Notes under the pieces: model-generated | Database searches by the model: none | What the model was told of the DNA's origin: nothing | The model's input: only the letters and a program-made list of their open reading frames with translations | Shown here: positions 62,740 to 64,000 of the stretch, in pieces | How the letters are laid out: the number at the start of each line of letters is the position of its first letter | Numbering within the stretch: the stretch's first letter is position 1 | Made by a program: the position numbers and the translations under genes | Source: Ariolimax columbianus | Taxonomy: Eukaryota; Mollusca; Gastropoda; Stylommatophora; Arionidae | NCBI GenBank assembly: GCA_036924085.1 | Contig: JAVGWX010000019.1 | Location: forward strand, 14,642,696-14,706,695 | DNA length: 64,000 nucleotides | Direction of reading: 5' to 3'

Positions 62740-62965
62740 GTTTTCTTTCCACTTGTGTCGTTTAGCGTCGTGGGGAGCTTAAGTCGTCTATCCTGCGCCA
62801 AGTGTGTTGTGTCGGTCAATATTAGCCCTTGTCACTGCACAATCACTCTAATGTCATCTATTCACCTATCTCGCGGCCACCCCCTTGCCCTGTAGCCAGA
62901 TCTACCAGCATTGAAAGCCATCAGTGGAAGATGATGAGGGTGCACTCTCATTAGATGACCAAACC
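62740..62965 (-). pseudogene. LINE 3' end, sister of 26605
   Basis: Reverse complement of 26605-26815, including CTGTAGCCAGATCTACCAGC and AGTCGTCTATCCTGCGCCAA. Confidence 0.75.
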
Positions 62966-63019
62966 AACTTATTTTCTGCCTGGAAATGTATTTGACACAA
63001 GACATAGTGTCGACCATAC

Positions 63020-63240
63020 TTTGAATGTCGTTGAGGGAATGCTAACCCAGAATTAAAAAGATGCTTGCTGAAGTTGGATGTGTTGGACCGAAAGGTGCAA
63101 ATATCGCAGTCAAGCTGTAAACTACGACACAACGCATTCCGTTCTCTGGACTACATTCTGCTACTTAAGCCCTTTCAGGGTTTGGTAGCGGGAGATTGGT
63201 AACAAATGAAGAAGAAGAAGAAGAAGAAGAAGAAGAATGT
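63020..63240 (-). repeat. Family F ending in (GAA)n
   Basis: GGGAATGCTAACCCAGAATT, GGACCGAAAGGTGCAAATAT, CATTCCGTTCTCTGGACTAC, TTGGTAGCGGGAGATTG, then (GAAGAA)n at 63208-63236. The GAA tail suggests mobilisation by the RNase-H LINE. Confidence 0.8.
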
Positions 63241-63244
63241 TGTC

Positions 63245-64000
63245 GTTCTGCATTCTGTCTCTTCTGGTAACACCGATGACTTTCCTCAAACACTTCATTT
63301 CACAAGTCAAAATTCTGCTCTCGCGCACCTTTGACAGAGGCCACGTTTGGCACTGGTAGTTACTAGTTACTGCTTGAAATACCTAGGATCCTGGTATTTG
63401 AACAGGCAGGTTATACCTGCTATCAGGTAAGTGAAGACTATCCGTAGTACATCCTTTATTTTGCACTGTTTACTTTCTGCAGCTTACTAGATGTGGGGGG
63501 AAGGTAGATTGCGTATTAGGTAGGAATTGTATTACTTTTTCGAATTTTATCCGGACATCAACTTACAGCCTGCCCTTATCGATTTTCAACTGTCAAGGGA
63601 TCTTTTACATGCACAGGGTGTAATCAGTTTTACTTATCATCAACCATCATTAAGAAAGTGCAGTTTTTGTGTGAAGTTTTGATAATTATGTTTTTCAGAT
63701 AACATAATTATTTTTTAAATGTATCCATCAACAAGATTTTCATCTTGTCCTAATCTGAAACCATATATTTTTGTGGTGGTAGCAGATAGGATTAAAAGCT
63801 TATAAAGTGGCTCAAATTGTTAGTTTCACTGTTTTACAAATATTTGTTTCAGCTTCAGAACTGGTTCCTCTCTAATTTTTACAGAAAAATCATTTTGTCT
63901 AGTCATTCAACATATCGTAGCTATAACAAATATTAAACTCTTTTTGGGGAGTTATTATTTGAAGCCAAACTATGCAATTAATTTCAACCGTAAGCTTCCT
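63245..64000. other. Unassigned right edge
   Basis: Repeat H fragment at 63560-63620. No upstream dynein exon was found here. Confidence 0.4.

Overview
The window looks like intron-rich DNA from an invertebrate animal. It holds the 3' part of one large gene on the minus strand, an axonemal (cilia/flagella) dynein heavy chain, most like DNAH12 within the DNAH3/7/12 single-headed inner-arm group. Seventeen consecutive coding exons plus one extra homologous exon run from 62476 down to the stop codon at 7832. All junctions carry AG/GT, and the phases join into 967 codons without a break. The exons cover the end of AAA5, AAA6, the AAA6 lid and the C-terminal domain. The first two thirds of the gene lies beyond the right edge. 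I see no other credible host gene.

The rest is intron and 3' flank packed with repeats. There are several non-LTR retrotransposon lineages: an I/Nimb-like one with RNase H and a (GAA)n tail, RTE/CR1-like ones, and one ending in a (TTAAG)-like tail. At least five SINE families occur, three or more with tRNA-like A and B boxes. TTAA-flanked (piggyBac-type) elements and mariner remnants are present, and there are about ten tandem arrays. The mixture suggests a lophotrochozoan, probably a gastropod mollusc; that is inference from repeat content only.

Layout: 1-7830 is 3' flank with a CCACT-rich satellite, an internally deleted LINE and an RNase-H LINE tail. 7832-13757 holds the last two exons, with a nested LINE-in-LINE inside a T-rich minisatellite between them. 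13758-18905 contains an 85-bp satellite of exactly 36 monomers that appears to have been seeded by a SINE. 18906-30606 has six exons (18906, 21150, 24172, 26390, 29184 and 30469) with TTAA elements between them. 30607-47617 has exons for AAA6 and its lid, a 15-bp minisatellite and a LINE reverse transcriptase. 47618-53531 holds the duplicated exon pair. 53532-64000 has the AAA5-end exons, a mariner deletion derivative and more LINE/SINE material.

The most interesting points are the pair of 141-nt homologous exons (52529-52669 and 53391-53531) with identical phases, which suggests alternative dynein isoforms; a SINE whose pyrimidine-rich tail forms the 3' splice-site tract of an exon; a satellite born from a SINE head; and two insertions whose removal restores the interrupted LINE reading frame.
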